DNA of 64,000 bases. Source: Daejeonia sp002484105. GTDB taxonomy: Bacteria > Bacteroidota > Bacteroidia > Flavobacteriales > Weeksellaceae. The translations under genes were made by a program, and so were the position numbers. Location: the NCBI RefSeq assembly GCF_051175565.1, contig NZ_CP195105.1:2914001-2978000 (forward strand), written 5' to 3'. The notes under the pieces are model-generated. The model saw nothing but the letters and a program-made list of their open reading frames with translations, was not told the DNA's origin and searched no databases. The first letter of the stretch is position 1; every line of letters starts with the position of its first letter. Below are positions 8,328-16,623 of this stretch, one piece after another.

Positions 8328-9827
8328 TTATTCCGCATTCATAAGTTTGAACACATTGCTCAGTTCATTGATAAGATTCGTGGGGAGCATTGCCTCTTTT
8401 GAGTATTTTTCTGCGGCATAGTCACCGGCTTTACCATGCATCCACACGCCAAAAAGTGCTGCCTGCAAACTGGTATATTTCTGTGCCATCAGCGAGGTTA
8501 CAATACCGGTAAGCACATCTCCGGAACCACCTTTGGACATTCCGGAATTTCCGGTAATATTATAGTAAACCTTCTTGTCTGGTGTTACAATCTGCGTGCG
8601 GTGATCTTTCAGCACGATGTAGATCTGGTATTTTTCTGCAGCCCGGCGCGCAGCTTCCAGCCGGTCGTAAGAATTGTCATATTCTCCGAAAAGCCTCTCA
8701 AACTCTACCGGATGCGGGGTGATTACAGAATCTTTTGGAATCAGTTTCAGCAATTTCTGGTCATTGGACAGAATATTGAGTGCATCGGCATCCAGCACCA
8801 CTGGTTTCGTATACGACTGCAGAAAATCAATCAGTGCTTTTTGGGTTCCCTCCGCCTGTCCGAGTCCCGGGCCAATCCCAGCCGTAAAATCTTCTTCCAC
8901 TTCAATATCGGTAATATAATCTTCGCCACCGCGGATGAACATCGCTTCCGGATTCCGGCTCTGCATGATATGATATCCCGAGTCTGAAGAAATAGAATAT
9001 ACAAGACCACTTCCGGATTTCAGTGCTGCAGAAACCGCCATTACCGCAGCTCCCATTTTACCGTAGCTTCCGGCAACCAGAACGCTTTTCCCAAATCTTC
9101 CCTTATGGGTAAAATCTTCTCTTTTTTTGAAAAAATCTGAAACAATATCAAATTCATTCACAAAAAATTCGGTTTCTACCTGATCAATATATTCCTGATT
9201 GAGTTTGATGTCCAGGATATGGATATTCCCGGCATATTTTCCGGTTTCAGGATGCAGGAAAGAACGTTTCCAGAACTGGAAACTGAGCGTATCATCTGCC
9301 TTGAAAACAACCGCCCCTTCCGGGACAATTTTATTGGTAAAAAGACCCGAAGGGATATCTATGGATATTTTGTGGACAGAAAGTGTATTGAGGAATTTGA
9401 TAACCTTGCCATAAACGCCACTTACCTTACGGTTCAGGCCGGTACCGAAAAGCGCATCAATCACGCAGGTATTTTCATCGTATTTGGTGTCCGCCGCTTT
9501 ATCAAAATCCAAAATTTCGATATCGCCGTTTTCACGGATTCTTTTGACGTTCTTTGCGGCTTCAGGAGAGAAGTTCCCATTCATATGAGTGAAAACTTTT
9601 ACATAAAATCCCTTTCTTTTCAGCATACGGGCAATGGCAAAACCATCGCCGCCGTTATTGCCGTTCCCGCAAAAAACGTTAAATCTTTTGATATGGTATA
9701 CATTTTTGGAAATCCATTCTGTACACGCTTCTGCCGCCCGTTCCATAAGACTGATGGAGGAGACAGCATCGTTTTTGATGGTGTACTGATCGCATTCGCG
9801 AATCTGTTCTGCTGTCAATATTTTCAT
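8328..9827 (-). CDS. nnr: Bifunctional ADP-dependent NAD(P)H-hydrate dehydratase / NAD(P)H-hydrate epimerase
   Basis: 499 residues with two fused domains. The N-terminal YjeF_N epimerase (about 1-215) opens MKILTAEQIRECDQYTI and carries FCGNGNNGGDGFAIAR. The C-terminal ribokinase-fold dehydratase (about 225-499) carries LVAGSYGKMGAAVMA, PVVLDADALN, ITPHPVEFERLFG and NSGMSKGGSGDVLTGI. Together they repair damaged NAD(P)H hydrates: the epimerase interconverts R and S forms, the dehydratase restores NAD(P)H. Cytoplasmic. Length is normal for the fusion. Promoter box at 9844-9851, terminator downstream, so probably monocistronic. Confidence 0.95.
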   Translation of the reverse strand: MKILTAEQIRECDQYTIKNDAVSSISLMERAAEACTEWISKNVYHIKRFNVFCGNGNNGGDGFAIARMLKRKGFYVKVFTHMNGNFSPEAAKNVKRIRENGDIEILDFDKAADTKYDENTCVIDALFGTGLNRKVSGVYGKVIKFLNTLSVHKISIDIPSGLFTNKIVPEGAVVFKADDTLSFQFWKRSFLHPETGKYAGNIHILDIKLNQEYIDQVETEFFVNEFDIVSDFFKKREDFTHKGRFGKSVLVAGSYGKMGAAVMAVSAALKSGSGLVYSISSDSGYHIMQSRNPEAMFIRGGEDYITDIEVEEDFTAGIGPGLGQAEGTQKALIDFLQSYTKPVVLDADALNILSNDQKLLKLIPKDSVITPHPVEFERLFGEYDNSYDRLEAARRAAEKYQIYIVLKDHRTQIVTPDKKVYYNITGNSGMSKGGSGDVLTGIVTSLMAQKYTSLQAALFGVWMHGKAGDYAAEKYSKEAMLPTNLINELSNVFKLMNAE

Positions 9828-9843
9828 ACTTTTCTACTTTATG

Positions 9844-9851
9844 CAAAATTA
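9844..9851 (-). promoter_or_regulatory. -7 box for nnr
   Basis: TAATTTTG on the minus strand, 16 nt before the ATG at 9827, matches TAnnTTTG. Confidence 0.65.
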
Positions 9852-9949
9852 CTTATTTTCCACTGTATTTTCGGTACTTCAGCCTTTCGGAAACGCCTTT
9901 TAACAAGGAATTAACATGTCTCAAAAAAACAAGGTTTCATAAAAAATCT

Positions 9950-9957
9950 TAATTTTG
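9950..9957 (+). promoter_or_regulatory. -7 box for mscL
   Basis: TAATTTTG matches TAnnTTTG and lies 31 nt before the mscL ATG. No TTG sits at the ideal -33 distance. Confidence 0.6.
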
Positions 9958-9988
9958 CACTTATTAACTAAAAATACAATTAGAAATC

Positions 9989-10360
9989 ATGAGTTTTTTT
10001 AAAGAATTTAAAGAATTTGCATTCAAGGGCAATGTAATTGATCTTGCTGTGGGTGTCATCATTGGTGCTGCATTCGGAAAAATCGTTTCTTCACTGGTAG
10101 AAGACGTGATCACGCCGCTTCTGCTGAACCCTGCACTGAAAGCAGCGGGTGCGGAAGATATTGCAAAACTTTCCTGGCATGGTGTAGCCTATGGAAATTT
10201 TCTTTCTGCCGTCATCAGTTTTCTGTGTATTGCTTTTGTACTGTTCCTTATCATCAAGGCAGCCAACAAAATCAGCAAACCGGCAGAGGCTGCTCCTGCA
10301 GGACCTTCTTCTACAGATCAGCTTCTGATGGAAATCCGTGACGAACTGAAAAAGAAGTAA
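9989..10360 (+). CDS. mscL: Large-conductance mechanosensitive channel
   Basis: 123 residues with the typical MscL order: amphipathic N-terminus MSFFKEFKEFAFKGN, first pore helix VIDLAVGVIIGAAFGKIVSSL, the periplasmic loop, second helix FLSAVISFLCIAFVLFLII, and a charged C-terminal helix (TDQLLMEIRDELKKK). It forms a homopentameric inner-membrane pore that opens under hypo-osmotic shock. The loop is short, as usual in Bacteroidota. It faces serA convergently across a terminator. Confidence 0.95.
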   Translation: MSFFKEFKEFAFKGNVIDLAVGVIIGAAFGKIVSSLVEDVITPLLLNPALKAAGAEDIAKLSWHGVAYGNFLSAVISFLCIAFVLFLIIKAANKISKPAEAAPAGPSSTDQLLMEIRDELKKK

Positions 10361-10383
10361 GAAAAAATTGCATAAAAACAAGA

Positions 10384-10405
10384 AAGCTCCCATAAAAGGG
10401 AGCTT
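10384..10405. terminator. Terminator between mscL and serA
   Basis: AAGCTCCC and GGGAGCTT pair perfectly across ATAAAA. It lies between the convergent genes; T-enrichment after it is modest. Confidence 0.7.
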
Positions 10406-10429
10406 CTGCTATTTTGTCTGGGGACTTGT

Positions 10430-11392
10430 TTAATGTACCTGCAAAATGCTGCAAATCTGGTCTGCCAGCGAAAGTGCAATTCTGTCCTGGGCTTCCAGCG
10501 TTGCGGCACCGGTATGGGGTGTCAGGGATATTTTAGGATGTGTCAGTACTTTTCTGGAAGGTGTAGGCTCATTGACAAACACGTCCAGACCGGCAAAGGC
10601 AATTTTTCCGGAATCGAGAGCTTCCACGAGGGCTTCTTCATCCACAACACCTCCACGGGAGCAGTTGACAACTGCCGCTCCGTTTTTCATCAGTTGAAAT
10701 TCATTTTTACCGATAACATATCCATTTTTCTGAGCTGGGACATGCAGGGTAATGAAGTCTGCAACTTTCAGAACTTCTTCCAGTGCTTCGGTCTCAATAT
10801 CGACATTGATAAACTGGCTGTTGTAGAATTTTACTTTAATGCTCGCCCTTCCGACATTGGTATCGGCTGCGATCACCCGCATGCCCAGTCCGAGAGCGAT
10901 ACGCGCCACTTCCTGTCCTATTCTTCCCATTCCGACAATTCCAATAGTTTTGCCACGCAGTTCCATTCCGCCGGAATAGGCTTTTTTCAGTTTTGCAAAA
11001 GCGGTATCACCTTCCACCGGCATTTTCCTGTTGGAATCTTCCAGAAATCTGGCTCCCGAAAACAGATGTGCAAAAACGAGTTCGGCCACCGATTCTGAAG
11101 AAGCTGCCGGAGTATTGATCACATGAATTCCTTTGGATCGGGCATAGTCTACATCAATATTATCCATACCAACACCGCCACGCCCAATAATTTCGAGAGA
11201 AGGACAATGGTCAATAATATCTTTTCTTACCTGTGTTGCACTTCTGACAAGCAGTGCACGAATCTGATTTTCGTTGATATAATCTATCAGAAAATCCTGC
11301 GGAACTTTGGTAGTGATTACCTCAAAACCCTTTTCCGTCAATGCATCAATTCCCGATTGTTCGAGACCGTCGTTGGCCAATACTTTCATCAT
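10430..11392 (-). CDS. serA: D-3-phosphoglycerate dehydrogenase, short form
   Basis: 320 residues of the 2-hydroxyacid dehydrogenase family. The NAD-binding motif is IVGMGRIGQEVARIALG; the catalytic Arg lies in VNCSRGGVVDEEAL, the Glu in the FVNEPTP region, and the His in LTPHTGAAT. It makes 3-phosphohydroxypyruvate, the first step of serine synthesis. It lacks the C-terminal ACT domain, so allosteric inhibition by serine through that domain is not expected. The start is MMKV; either Met is possible. It follows the HAD gene by only 3 nt, so the two are co-transcribed. Confidence 0.88.
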   Translation of the reverse strand: MMKVLANDGLEQSGIDALTEKGFEVITTKVPQDFLIDYINENQIRALLVRSATQVRKDIIDHCPSLEIIGRGGVGMDNIDVDYARSKGIHVINTPAASSESVAELVFAHLFSGARFLEDSNRKMPVEGDTAFAKLKKAYSGGMELRGKTIGIVGMGRIGQEVARIALGLGMRVIAADTNVGRASIKVKFYNSQFINVDIETEALEEVLKVADFITLHVPAQKNGYVIGKNEFQLMKNGAAVVNCSRGGVVDEEALVEALDSGKIAFAGLDVFVNEPTPSRKVLTHPKISLTPHTGAATLEAQDRIALSLADQICSILQVH

Positions 11393-11395
11393 AAT

Positions 11396-11797
11396 TTATT
11401 CTTTAAAAACCTCGATTGTTACTTGTTTTTCCACCATGTCGGTAAATTTCCCCTTGTATCTTGTTGCTCTTACGAGATGGTTGTCTATCCAGTGATAATT
11501 TCCTCCTCTTGGCTTACCACAAAGCACACTGTGATACTTGAAGCCATGGCGGTCCAGCCAGTCCATCGTAATCTGTTTCAAATCTTCTGTCCTTGAGGTG
11601 AAGAAGCAGATCTGGTGTCCCTCATCATACCACCGGTTGATTGTTTCCAGAGCATCGGGAAACGGCTCGCAGGTCACCATTCTCTCCGGTTCTTCATTAG
11701 GGACATCTTCCGTAATGGTTCCGTCAATATCGATCAGATAGTTCTTGACACCATCTTTTAGTTTGGGGCTGATGTGATTTTTGTACTCCAATTCCAT
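11396..11797 (-). CDS. Small HAD-superfamily phosphatase-like protein
   Basis: 133 residues with all core HAD motifs: motif I LIDIDGTI (nucleophile and acid Asp), motif II CFFTSRTE, motif III Lys in LCGKPRGGNYHWIDN. No cap domain is visible, so the active site would be open, suggesting a macromolecular or large substrate. It is the first gene of a tight operon with serA (3-nt gap). That pairing could hint at phosphoserine hydrolysis, but cap-less HAD proteins of this size in flavobacteria have also been labelled phosphoheptose-related without proof. Cytoplasmic; substrate unknown. Confidence 0.75.
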   Translation of the reverse strand: MELEYKNHISPKLKDGVKNYLIDIDGTITEDVPNEEPERMVTCEPFPDALETINRWYDEGHQICFFTSRTEDLKQITMDWLDRHGFKYHSVLCGKPRGGNYHWIDNHLVRATRYKGKFTDMVEKQVTIEVFKE

Positions 11798-11817
11798 ACT
11801 TTGCTGTTTTAAAAATG

Positions 11818-11825
11818 CAAAATTA
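11818..11825 (-). promoter_or_regulatory. -7 box for the HAD-serA operon
   Basis: TAATTTTG on the minus strand, 20 nt before the ATG at 11797. The rest of the gap to 12084 (about 260 bp) is AT-rich and shows no other feature. Confidence 0.6.
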
Positions 11826-12084
11826 CAACTATATATGATACAAGCGTATTTTATTTGTGAATTTTATCTTAATTTGTCATTTTACTTAATAATCATGAAG
11901 TTTACAGAAGATTCCATAATTTTTTATAATTTTGAAAAACTTTCAGAATGAGAAATCTGATATACCTGTGGCACGGCAAATTTTCACCAAAAACACAGGC
12001 TAATGTCTTATTTTTCTTTATTTTTAGAATTAAATCCGTCGTCTGTGCGCAAAAACAGACCACAAAAATTACAAATTTATCACC

Positions 12085-12492
12085 GTGGATTTCATGATCA
12101 GCAACCTCGCGGGATGGCAGGAAACCGCCGAACGCATACTACCTCATCTTGACAGCAAGATTCTTCTTCTTAAAGGAGAACTGGGTGCTGGCAAGACTAC
12201 CTTCACACAGTTTCTCCTCCGTACACTCGGAAGTACAGACGAAGTCTCGTCGCCCACCTATTCTATCGTCAACGAATATCATTCTCCGAAAGGCAAAATT
12301 TTTCACTTTGATCTTTATCGCCTGAAAAATATCCGTGAAGTATACGATACCGGTATTGAAGAATATCTCGATTCGGCATTTCTGACGATCATTGAATGGC
12401 CCGAAGTCTATGAAGAAGAGCTCTATGGGCTGCCTTATCACGAAATTTGTATAGAAAAAAACGGCGACGGAAGAAAGGCAACCTTTCACTGA
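12085..12492 (+). CDS. tsaE: tRNA threonylcarbamoyladenosine biosynthesis ATPase TsaE
   Basis: 135 residues. Walker A GELGAGKTTFTQ, SPTYSIVNEY and FHFDLYRLK are diagnostic of TsaE. With TsaB and TsaD it installs t6A37 on tRNAs that read ANN codons; TsaE supplies ATPase activity. The GTG at 12085 gives the usual distance to the conserved Trp (VDFMISNLAGWQ); an ATG at 12094 is the alternative. Overlapping nothing, 83 nt before alanine dehydrogenase, which has its own promoter. Confidence 0.92.
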   Translation: MDFMISNLAGWQETAERILPHLDSKILLLKGELGAGKTTFTQFLLRTLGSTDEVSSPTYSIVNEYHSPKGKIFHFDLYRLKNIREVYDTGIEEYLDSAFLTIIEWPEVYEEELYGLPYHEICIEKNGDGRKATFH

Positions 12493-12524
12493 CAAAAAAC
12501 GAATGGGATATTCCCGGAGTTCCT

Positions 12525-12532
12525 TATCTTTG
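12525..12532 (+). promoter_or_regulatory. -7 box for alanine dehydrogenase
   Basis: TATCTTTG matches TAnnTTTG, 43 nt before the ATG at 12576. Confidence 0.6.
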
Positions 12533-12575
12533 TGTTCGGAAAATTTAACAGATATTATAATTTTTTTAAAGAGAA

Positions 12576-13769
12576 ATGAGCAGCGGAAATATTTTTACTC
12601 CTTTTAAAGAAGAAGATCTGCTTCCAAAAGAAGAAAAGCTGGAAGTAGTGCACAAAGGCAGGAAATTTACCATCGGAATTCCGAAAGAAACCTGCCTTGA
12701 TGAAAGGAGAACCTGCATCACACCCGACGCTGTTCAGGTGCTGGTACAGAATGGACATACAATTTTTGTGGAATCAGGTGCCGGACAGGGATCTTTCTTC
12801 ACCGACCTTCAGTATTCTGAATCGGGTGCTACAATTGTGAAGAGCGCTGCAGAAGCCTTCCAGCAGGATCTTGTTCTGAAAATAAATCCGCCCACAGATG
12901 ACGAAATTGAATATCTCAGACCCCTGACCTATCTGGTATCGGCTCTTCAGATCAACCTTCGCGACCGCGACTATTTTCTGAAACTGGCCGAGAAAAAAAT
13001 CAACGCCATCGCTTTTGAATATATCATTGACGACTACAAACAGCTTGCACTCGTACGCCTGATTGGCGAGATTGCCGGCACCGCTTCGGTGCTGTATGCT
13101 TCCGAACTTCTTGCCCTCTCCAACGGGCTTATTCTTGGGGGTATCACCGGCGTGCGCCCAACAGAAGTAGTTGTTATGGGTGCCGGGATCGTGGGAGAAT
13201 TTGCCACTAAAGCTGCCATCGGACTCGGCGCCAGTGTCAAAATATTTGACAATTCACTATCCAAACTCCGCCGGCTTCACATGATGGTAGACAGTCGTGT
13301 GCCCACTTCCATCATCGACCCGAAAGAACTTACCAAAAGCCTGCGCCGTGCAGACGTAGTGATCGGAGCACTGCCAAGACTTAATCTGGCGCCTGTAGTA
13401 ACTGAAGAAATGGTCATGAAAATGAAAAAAGGAAGCGTTATCATCGATGTTACTATAGACAACGGCAAAGCCATTGAAACTTCCGAACTTACCACAATGG
13501 ACAATCCCTACGTTATCAAACACGGTGTCATTCACTGTGGCTTGCCCAACCTGACTTCGCGTATCCCGCGCACCACCACAAAGGCCATTTCCAATTTCTT
13601 CCTGAGCTATCTTCTTGATTTTGATGCCGAAGGCGGCTTTGAAAACACACTGCTGAAGAGCAACGAAATGAAACAGTCTCTCTACATGTACCGCGGCCGG
13701 CATACAAAGCAGACCATCTGCGACCGCTTCAACCTTACCTACCACGATATCAACCTTTTGATTTTCTAA
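12576..13769 (+). CDS. ald: Alanine dehydrogenase
   Basis: 397 residues of the AlaDH/PNT family (PF05222 then PF01262). The N-terminal signature is IGIPKETCLDERRTCITP; the Rossmann motif is VVMGAGIVGEFATKAAIGLG. It should catalyse reversible NAD-dependent deamination of L-alanine to pyruvate and ammonia, in the cytoplasm. It is about 25 residues longer at the N-terminus than classical Ald (a charged leader before the conserved core), as is common in this phylum. The stop is followed immediately by the next start (13770), so the two are co-transcribed. Confidence 0.85.
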   Translation: MSSGNIFTPFKEEDLLPKEEKLEVVHKGRKFTIGIPKETCLDERRTCITPDAVQVLVQNGHTIFVESGAGQGSFFTDLQYSESGATIVKSAAEAFQQDLVLKINPPTDDEIEYLRPLTYLVSALQINLRDRDYFLKLAEKKINAIAFEYIIDDYKQLALVRLIGEIAGTASVLYASELLALSNGLILGGITGVRPTEVVVMGAGIVGEFATKAAIGLGASVKIFDNSLSKLRRLHMMVDSRVPTSIIDPKELTKSLRRADVVIGALPRLNLAPVVTEEMVMKMKKGSVIIDVTIDNGKAIETSELTTMDNPYVIKHGVIHCGLPNLTSRIPRTTTKAISNFFLSYLLDFDAEGGFENTLLKSNEMKQSLYMYRGRHTKQTICDRFNLTYHDINLLIF

Positions 13770-14141
13770 ATGAGGAAACTGAAATTTTATTTTATCGGAC
13801 TGGTTCCCGGGCTGATTATCGTGTTTTTTATCCTTAACAAAAAAGGAGCACGCTGCACCGGTTATCTTCCCGACAGCCGTGTAAGAGCAGAAACTCTAAC
13901 CAAAAATTTCCGGTACAGTCCAGATTTTGAAGACTTCATGAAAAAACGGGGAATTGATGAAAAATTTCTGAAAGACAGCATCCTGAGCGCCGGAAAAATA
14001 GATTTTGACCGTAGCCATGCCCAGAAGCAGCCTTGCCCGGATTATATACTTCAGTACCCGGAAAGAAATCCACGACTGGAAATCTCTTTTGAGAAATGCA
14101 AGGAAACAGCAACCTTCCTCGGCGTGAAAAAAATCAGATAA
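13770..14141 (+). CDS. Conserved membrane-anchored hypothetical protein (DUF4258-like)
   Basis: 123 residues. One N-terminal transmembrane helix (FYFIGLVPGLIIVFFIL) is followed by a soluble domain with three Cys (GARCTGYLP, QPCPDYIL, FEKCKET). It resembles flavobacterial proteins labelled DUF4258, from memory only. It starts directly after the ald stop with zero spacing, so translational coupling is likely. Three conserved-looking Cys in an extracytoplasmic domain could bind metal or form a disulfide. Function unknown. Confidence 0.65.
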   Translation: MRKLKFYFIGLVPGLIIVFFILNKKGARCTGYLPDSRVRAETLTKNFRYSPDFEDFMKKRGIDEKFLKDSILSAGKIDFDRSHAQKQPCPDYILQYPERNPRLEISFEKCKETATFLGVKKIR

Positions 14142-14180
14142 AAAATAATCCGGTTTTCTGCATTTTCTGGAAATTAATTC

Positions 14181-14188
14181 TATATTTG
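14181..14188 (+). promoter_or_regulatory. -7 box for the tyrA leader transcript
   Basis: TATATTTG matches TAnnTTTG. It lies 13 nt before the leader-peptide ATG at 14202, placing the transcription start only a few nucleotides upstream of that ATG and leaving a leader of about 120 nt before tyrA. Confidence 0.7.
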
Positions 14189-14201
14189 CCCTGTGATTTC
14201 A

Positions 14202-14252
14202 ATGAACGCAACATATTATTACTGGATTTCAACCTTCGGCAACAAAGGATAG
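14202..14252 (+). CDS. Aromatic leader peptide MNATYYYWISTFGNKG (tyrA attenuator)
   Basis: A 16-codon reading frame ATG...TAG between the promoter box and tyrA. It encodes three consecutive Tyr codons (14214-14222), then Trp, and later Phe: five aromatic residues of sixteen. This is the layout of an amino-acid-sensing attenuation leader. The stop codon (14250-14252) lies next to and partly within the proposed antiterminator strand CAAAGGA...GAG (14243-14254), so a ribosome that reaches the stop would mask it, while one stalled at Tyr codons would leave it free. Function as a regulator is inferred from structure; the peptide itself is probably not functional. Confidence 0.75.
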   Translation: MNATYYYWISTFGNKG

Positions 14253-14303
14253 AGAATCTTGTATAAAAAAATAACTCAGCCTCGTCCTTTGACGGGGTTT
14301 TTT
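14243..14303 (+). promoter_or_regulatory. Antiterminator/terminator switch upstream of tyrA
   Basis: Terminator: CCTCGTC (14280-14286) pairs with GACGGGG (14291-14297) across CTTT, followed by TTTTTT (14298-14303). Antiterminator: CAAAGGA (14243-14249) pairs with TCCTTTG (14285-14291), seven base pairs, and GAG (14252-14254) with CTC (14281-14283). The two folds use the same bases and exclude each other. With the leader peptide this predicts that Tyr starvation permits read-through into tyrA, whereas Tyr sufficiency ends transcription 15 nt before the tyrA ATG. Confidence 0.7.
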
Positions 14304-14317
14304 AATGGAAAAAAATA

Positions 14318-15160
14318 ATGAAAACAAGCATTATCGGAACAGGACTGATTGGCGGATCCATGGCATTAAAACTTCGTAAGAAAGGTTTTACAGACTATAT
14401 CTATGGCATTGACAAAAATGAAGAACATCTGCAGCAGGCGCTCGACAGGCATATTATCGACGAAGCTGTAAGTCTTGAAAAAGGCATCCGGAACGCCGAC
14501 CTCATCATTCTTGCCATTCCCGTTGATGCTGCGCGAAAATTGCTTCCCAGCATTTTAGATCAACTTCAGGAACATCAGACTGTGATGGACTCCGGATCTA
14601 CAAAAGCGGGAATTACCAACGCAGTAAAAGATCATCCGAACCGCAAAAGATACGTATCCTTCCACCCGATGTGGGGAACCGAAAATTCCGGTCCGGTTTC
14701 TGCAACCGATGAAAGTTTCACCGGAAAAGCCGCTGTCATCTGCAATAGAGAAGAATCGGCAGAAGATGCCTTCCATCTCGTAGAGAGAGCCGCACAGGAG
14801 CTCGATATGCATCTGATCTACATGGATGCCGAGGATCATGATATCCACACAGCATATATCTCGCACATCTCCCATATTACTTCCTATGCACTGGCCAATA
14901 CAGTTCTGGAAAAAGAACGTGAAGAAGATACCATTTTTCAGCTGGCGAGTTCCGGTTTTTCGAGTACAGTACGTCTGGCCAAATCTCATCCCGAAATGTG
15001 GGTCCCCATATTCCGGCAAAACAGGGAAAATGTTCTGGATGTGCTGAACGAGCATATTACACAACTCCGCAAATTTAAGTCAGCGCTGGAGAAAGAGAAT
15101 TATGATTTTCTGGAAGAGCTTATTGTGAATGCCAACAAAATACGGGGAATTCTGAAGTGA
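14318..15160 (+). CDS. tyrA: Prephenate dehydrogenase
   Basis: 280 residues. The N-terminal Rossmann motif IIGTGLIGGSMALKLRKKG and the helical C-terminal domain with HPMWGTENSGP, SHISHITSYALAN and SSGFSSTVRLAKSHPEMW are typical of TyrA/prephenate dehydrogenase. It oxidatively decarboxylates prephenate to 4-hydroxyphenylpyruvate for tyrosine synthesis. No ACT or chorismate mutase domain is fused, so feedback control by that route is absent; control instead probably lies in the leader. It stands alone, convergent with the L-serine ammonia-lyase gene (4-nt gap). Confidence 0.92.
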   Translation: MKTSIIGTGLIGGSMALKLRKKGFTDYIYGIDKNEEHLQQALDRHIIDEAVSLEKGIRNADLIILAIPVDAARKLLPSILDQLQEHQTVMDSGSTKAGITNAVKDHPNRKRYVSFHPMWGTENSGPVSATDESFTGKAAVICNREESAEDAFHLVERAAQELDMHLIYMDAEDHDIHTAYISHISHITSYALANTVLEKEREEDTIFQLASSGFSSTVRLAKSHPEMWVPIFRQNRENVLDVLNEHITQLRKFKSALEKENYDFLEELIVNANKIRGILK

Positions 15161-15164
15161 AAAT

Positions 15165-16592
15165 TTAACATTCCGGTACATTGACAGCGATGGCAAGCCC
15201 TCCTTCTGAAGTTTCCTTGAAACGTTCGTTCATTCCCTGAGCAGTTTCCCACATGGACTGAATGACGGCATCCAGCGAAACCCTCGCCTTTGAAGGATCA
15301 CTCTGCATGGCAATATTGGCTGCCGTAATCGCTTTGATAGCGCCCATTGAATTTCTTTCTATGCAGGGGATCTGTACCAATCCACGAATAGGGTCACAGG
15401 TAAGTCCAAGATGATGTTCCATTGCAATTTCGGCTGCCATCAGCACCTGACCGGGTGTTCCGCCAAGGATCTCCGTCAAGCCAGCTGCTGCCATTGCCGA
15501 TGATACGCCAATCTCGGCCTGACATCCCCCCATTGCTGCAGAAATTGTAGCATTTTTTTTGAACAGGGTACCTATTTCTCCTGCGACAAGAATGAAACGA
15601 ATAATATTTTCTTCTCCGACAGCTTCCGTGAAGGCCTGGGAATACATCAGCACAGCCGGAATCACGCCACTGGCACCATTGGTAGGTGCGGTAACAATAC
15701 GTCCAAAACTTGCATTTTCTTCATTGACGGCAAGCGCAAAACAAGAAATCCAGTTACTCACATTCGTAAAGGATTTCACTTTGGCATCCATGACGCGTTC
15801 AAACCACTCGTCGATTCCGGAATAGGTTTTTCCACCGAGAAGCCTGCGATTGAGACCAGCTGCGCGCCGCGAGACATTCAGACCCCCTGGCAAAACACCT
15901 TCCTTATTGACACCTTTGTACACACACTCCTTAATCTGCTGCCAGATAGAAAGTGCCTGAGCTTTGGTTTCTTCCTTGCTGCGCCAACTTTCTTCATTGA
16001 CGAGTACCAGATCGGAGACATGATGAATGTTGAGTTCTGAACAGTATCTCTGTATATCAGCACCGTGATGGCACGGATAAAGGGTGCGTACAGAAAATTT
16101 TTGTATCGATTTCTTTTCTCTTGACTGGATGAAACCACCACCGACGGAATAAAAATCCTGCACAAGATCTTCGGAGCCATCCTCAAAAACGGCACGAAAA
16201 ATCATTCCGTTCGGATGATATTCCAATGTTTCCTCCATATTGAGTTTGAGATGATGTCCATAGATGAACGGAATTTCCTTTTCACCTGCAAAGATCATTT
16301 TTCCGGAATCTTTAATTTTCTGCACTTTACCGTCAATCTGTGCGGTATCAATGGTCTTGAAATCTTCACCACTTAAGCCGAGTATCCCAGCGATATCCGT
16401 TCCGTGCCCGATTCCTGTTTTGGCCAGTGAGCCAAAAAATTCAAGAAAAACTTCCTTCACCTGTTGTACACTTCCCCGTTCTCTTTTAATGATCCGGATA
16501 AAAGCAGCTGCAGCATTCCACGGGCCCATGGTGTGTGAACTTGACGGGCCGATGCCCACTTTGATGATTTCGAAAACGGATATGGATTCCAT
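15165..16592 (-). CDS. sdaA: L-serine ammonia-lyase, iron-sulfur type
   Basis: 475 residues: beta domain (about 1-170, opening SVFEIIKVGIGPSSSHTMGPW) fused to the alpha domain. The Cys ligands of the 4Fe-4S cluster lie in GGCQAEIGVSSAMAAAGL, LTCDPIRGLVQIPCIERN. The enzyme deaminates L-serine to pyruvate and ammonia; the cluster acts directly in dehydration. Length is normal for the single-chain form. Cytoplasmic. It lies 4.5 kb from serA, but on the same strand only by chance; the two are separate units. Confidence 0.95.
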   Translation of the reverse strand: MESISVFEIIKVGIGPSSSHTMGPWNAAAAFIRIIKRERGSVQQVKEVFLEFFGSLAKTGIGHGTDIAGILGLSGEDFKTIDTAQIDGKVQKIKDSGKMIFAGEKEIPFIYGHHLKLNMEETLEYHPNGMIFRAVFEDGSEDLVQDFYSVGGGFIQSREKKSIQKFSVRTLYPCHHGADIQRYCSELNIHHVSDLVLVNEESWRSKEETKAQALSIWQQIKECVYKGVNKEGVLPGGLNVSRRAAGLNRRLLGGKTYSGIDEWFERVMDAKVKSFTNVSNWISCFALAVNEENASFGRIVTAPTNGASGVIPAVLMYSQAFTEAVGEENIIRFILVAGEIGTLFKKNATISAAMGGCQAEIGVSSAMAAAGLTEILGGTPGQVLMAAEIAMEHHLGLTCDPIRGLVQIPCIERNSMGAIKAITAANIAMQSDPSKARVSLDAVIQSMWETAQGMNERFKETSEGGLAIAVNVPEC

Positions 16593-16623
16593 AGAAAATC
16601 AGACAATATAAATCTGCTGCAAA

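Noticed and set aside
14202..14252. Short leader reading frame as a chance ORF
   Set aside because: Rejected as chance because the aromatic codons, promoter position, stop position and mutually exclusive RNA folds fit together; kept as a regulatory feature, with function still unproven.
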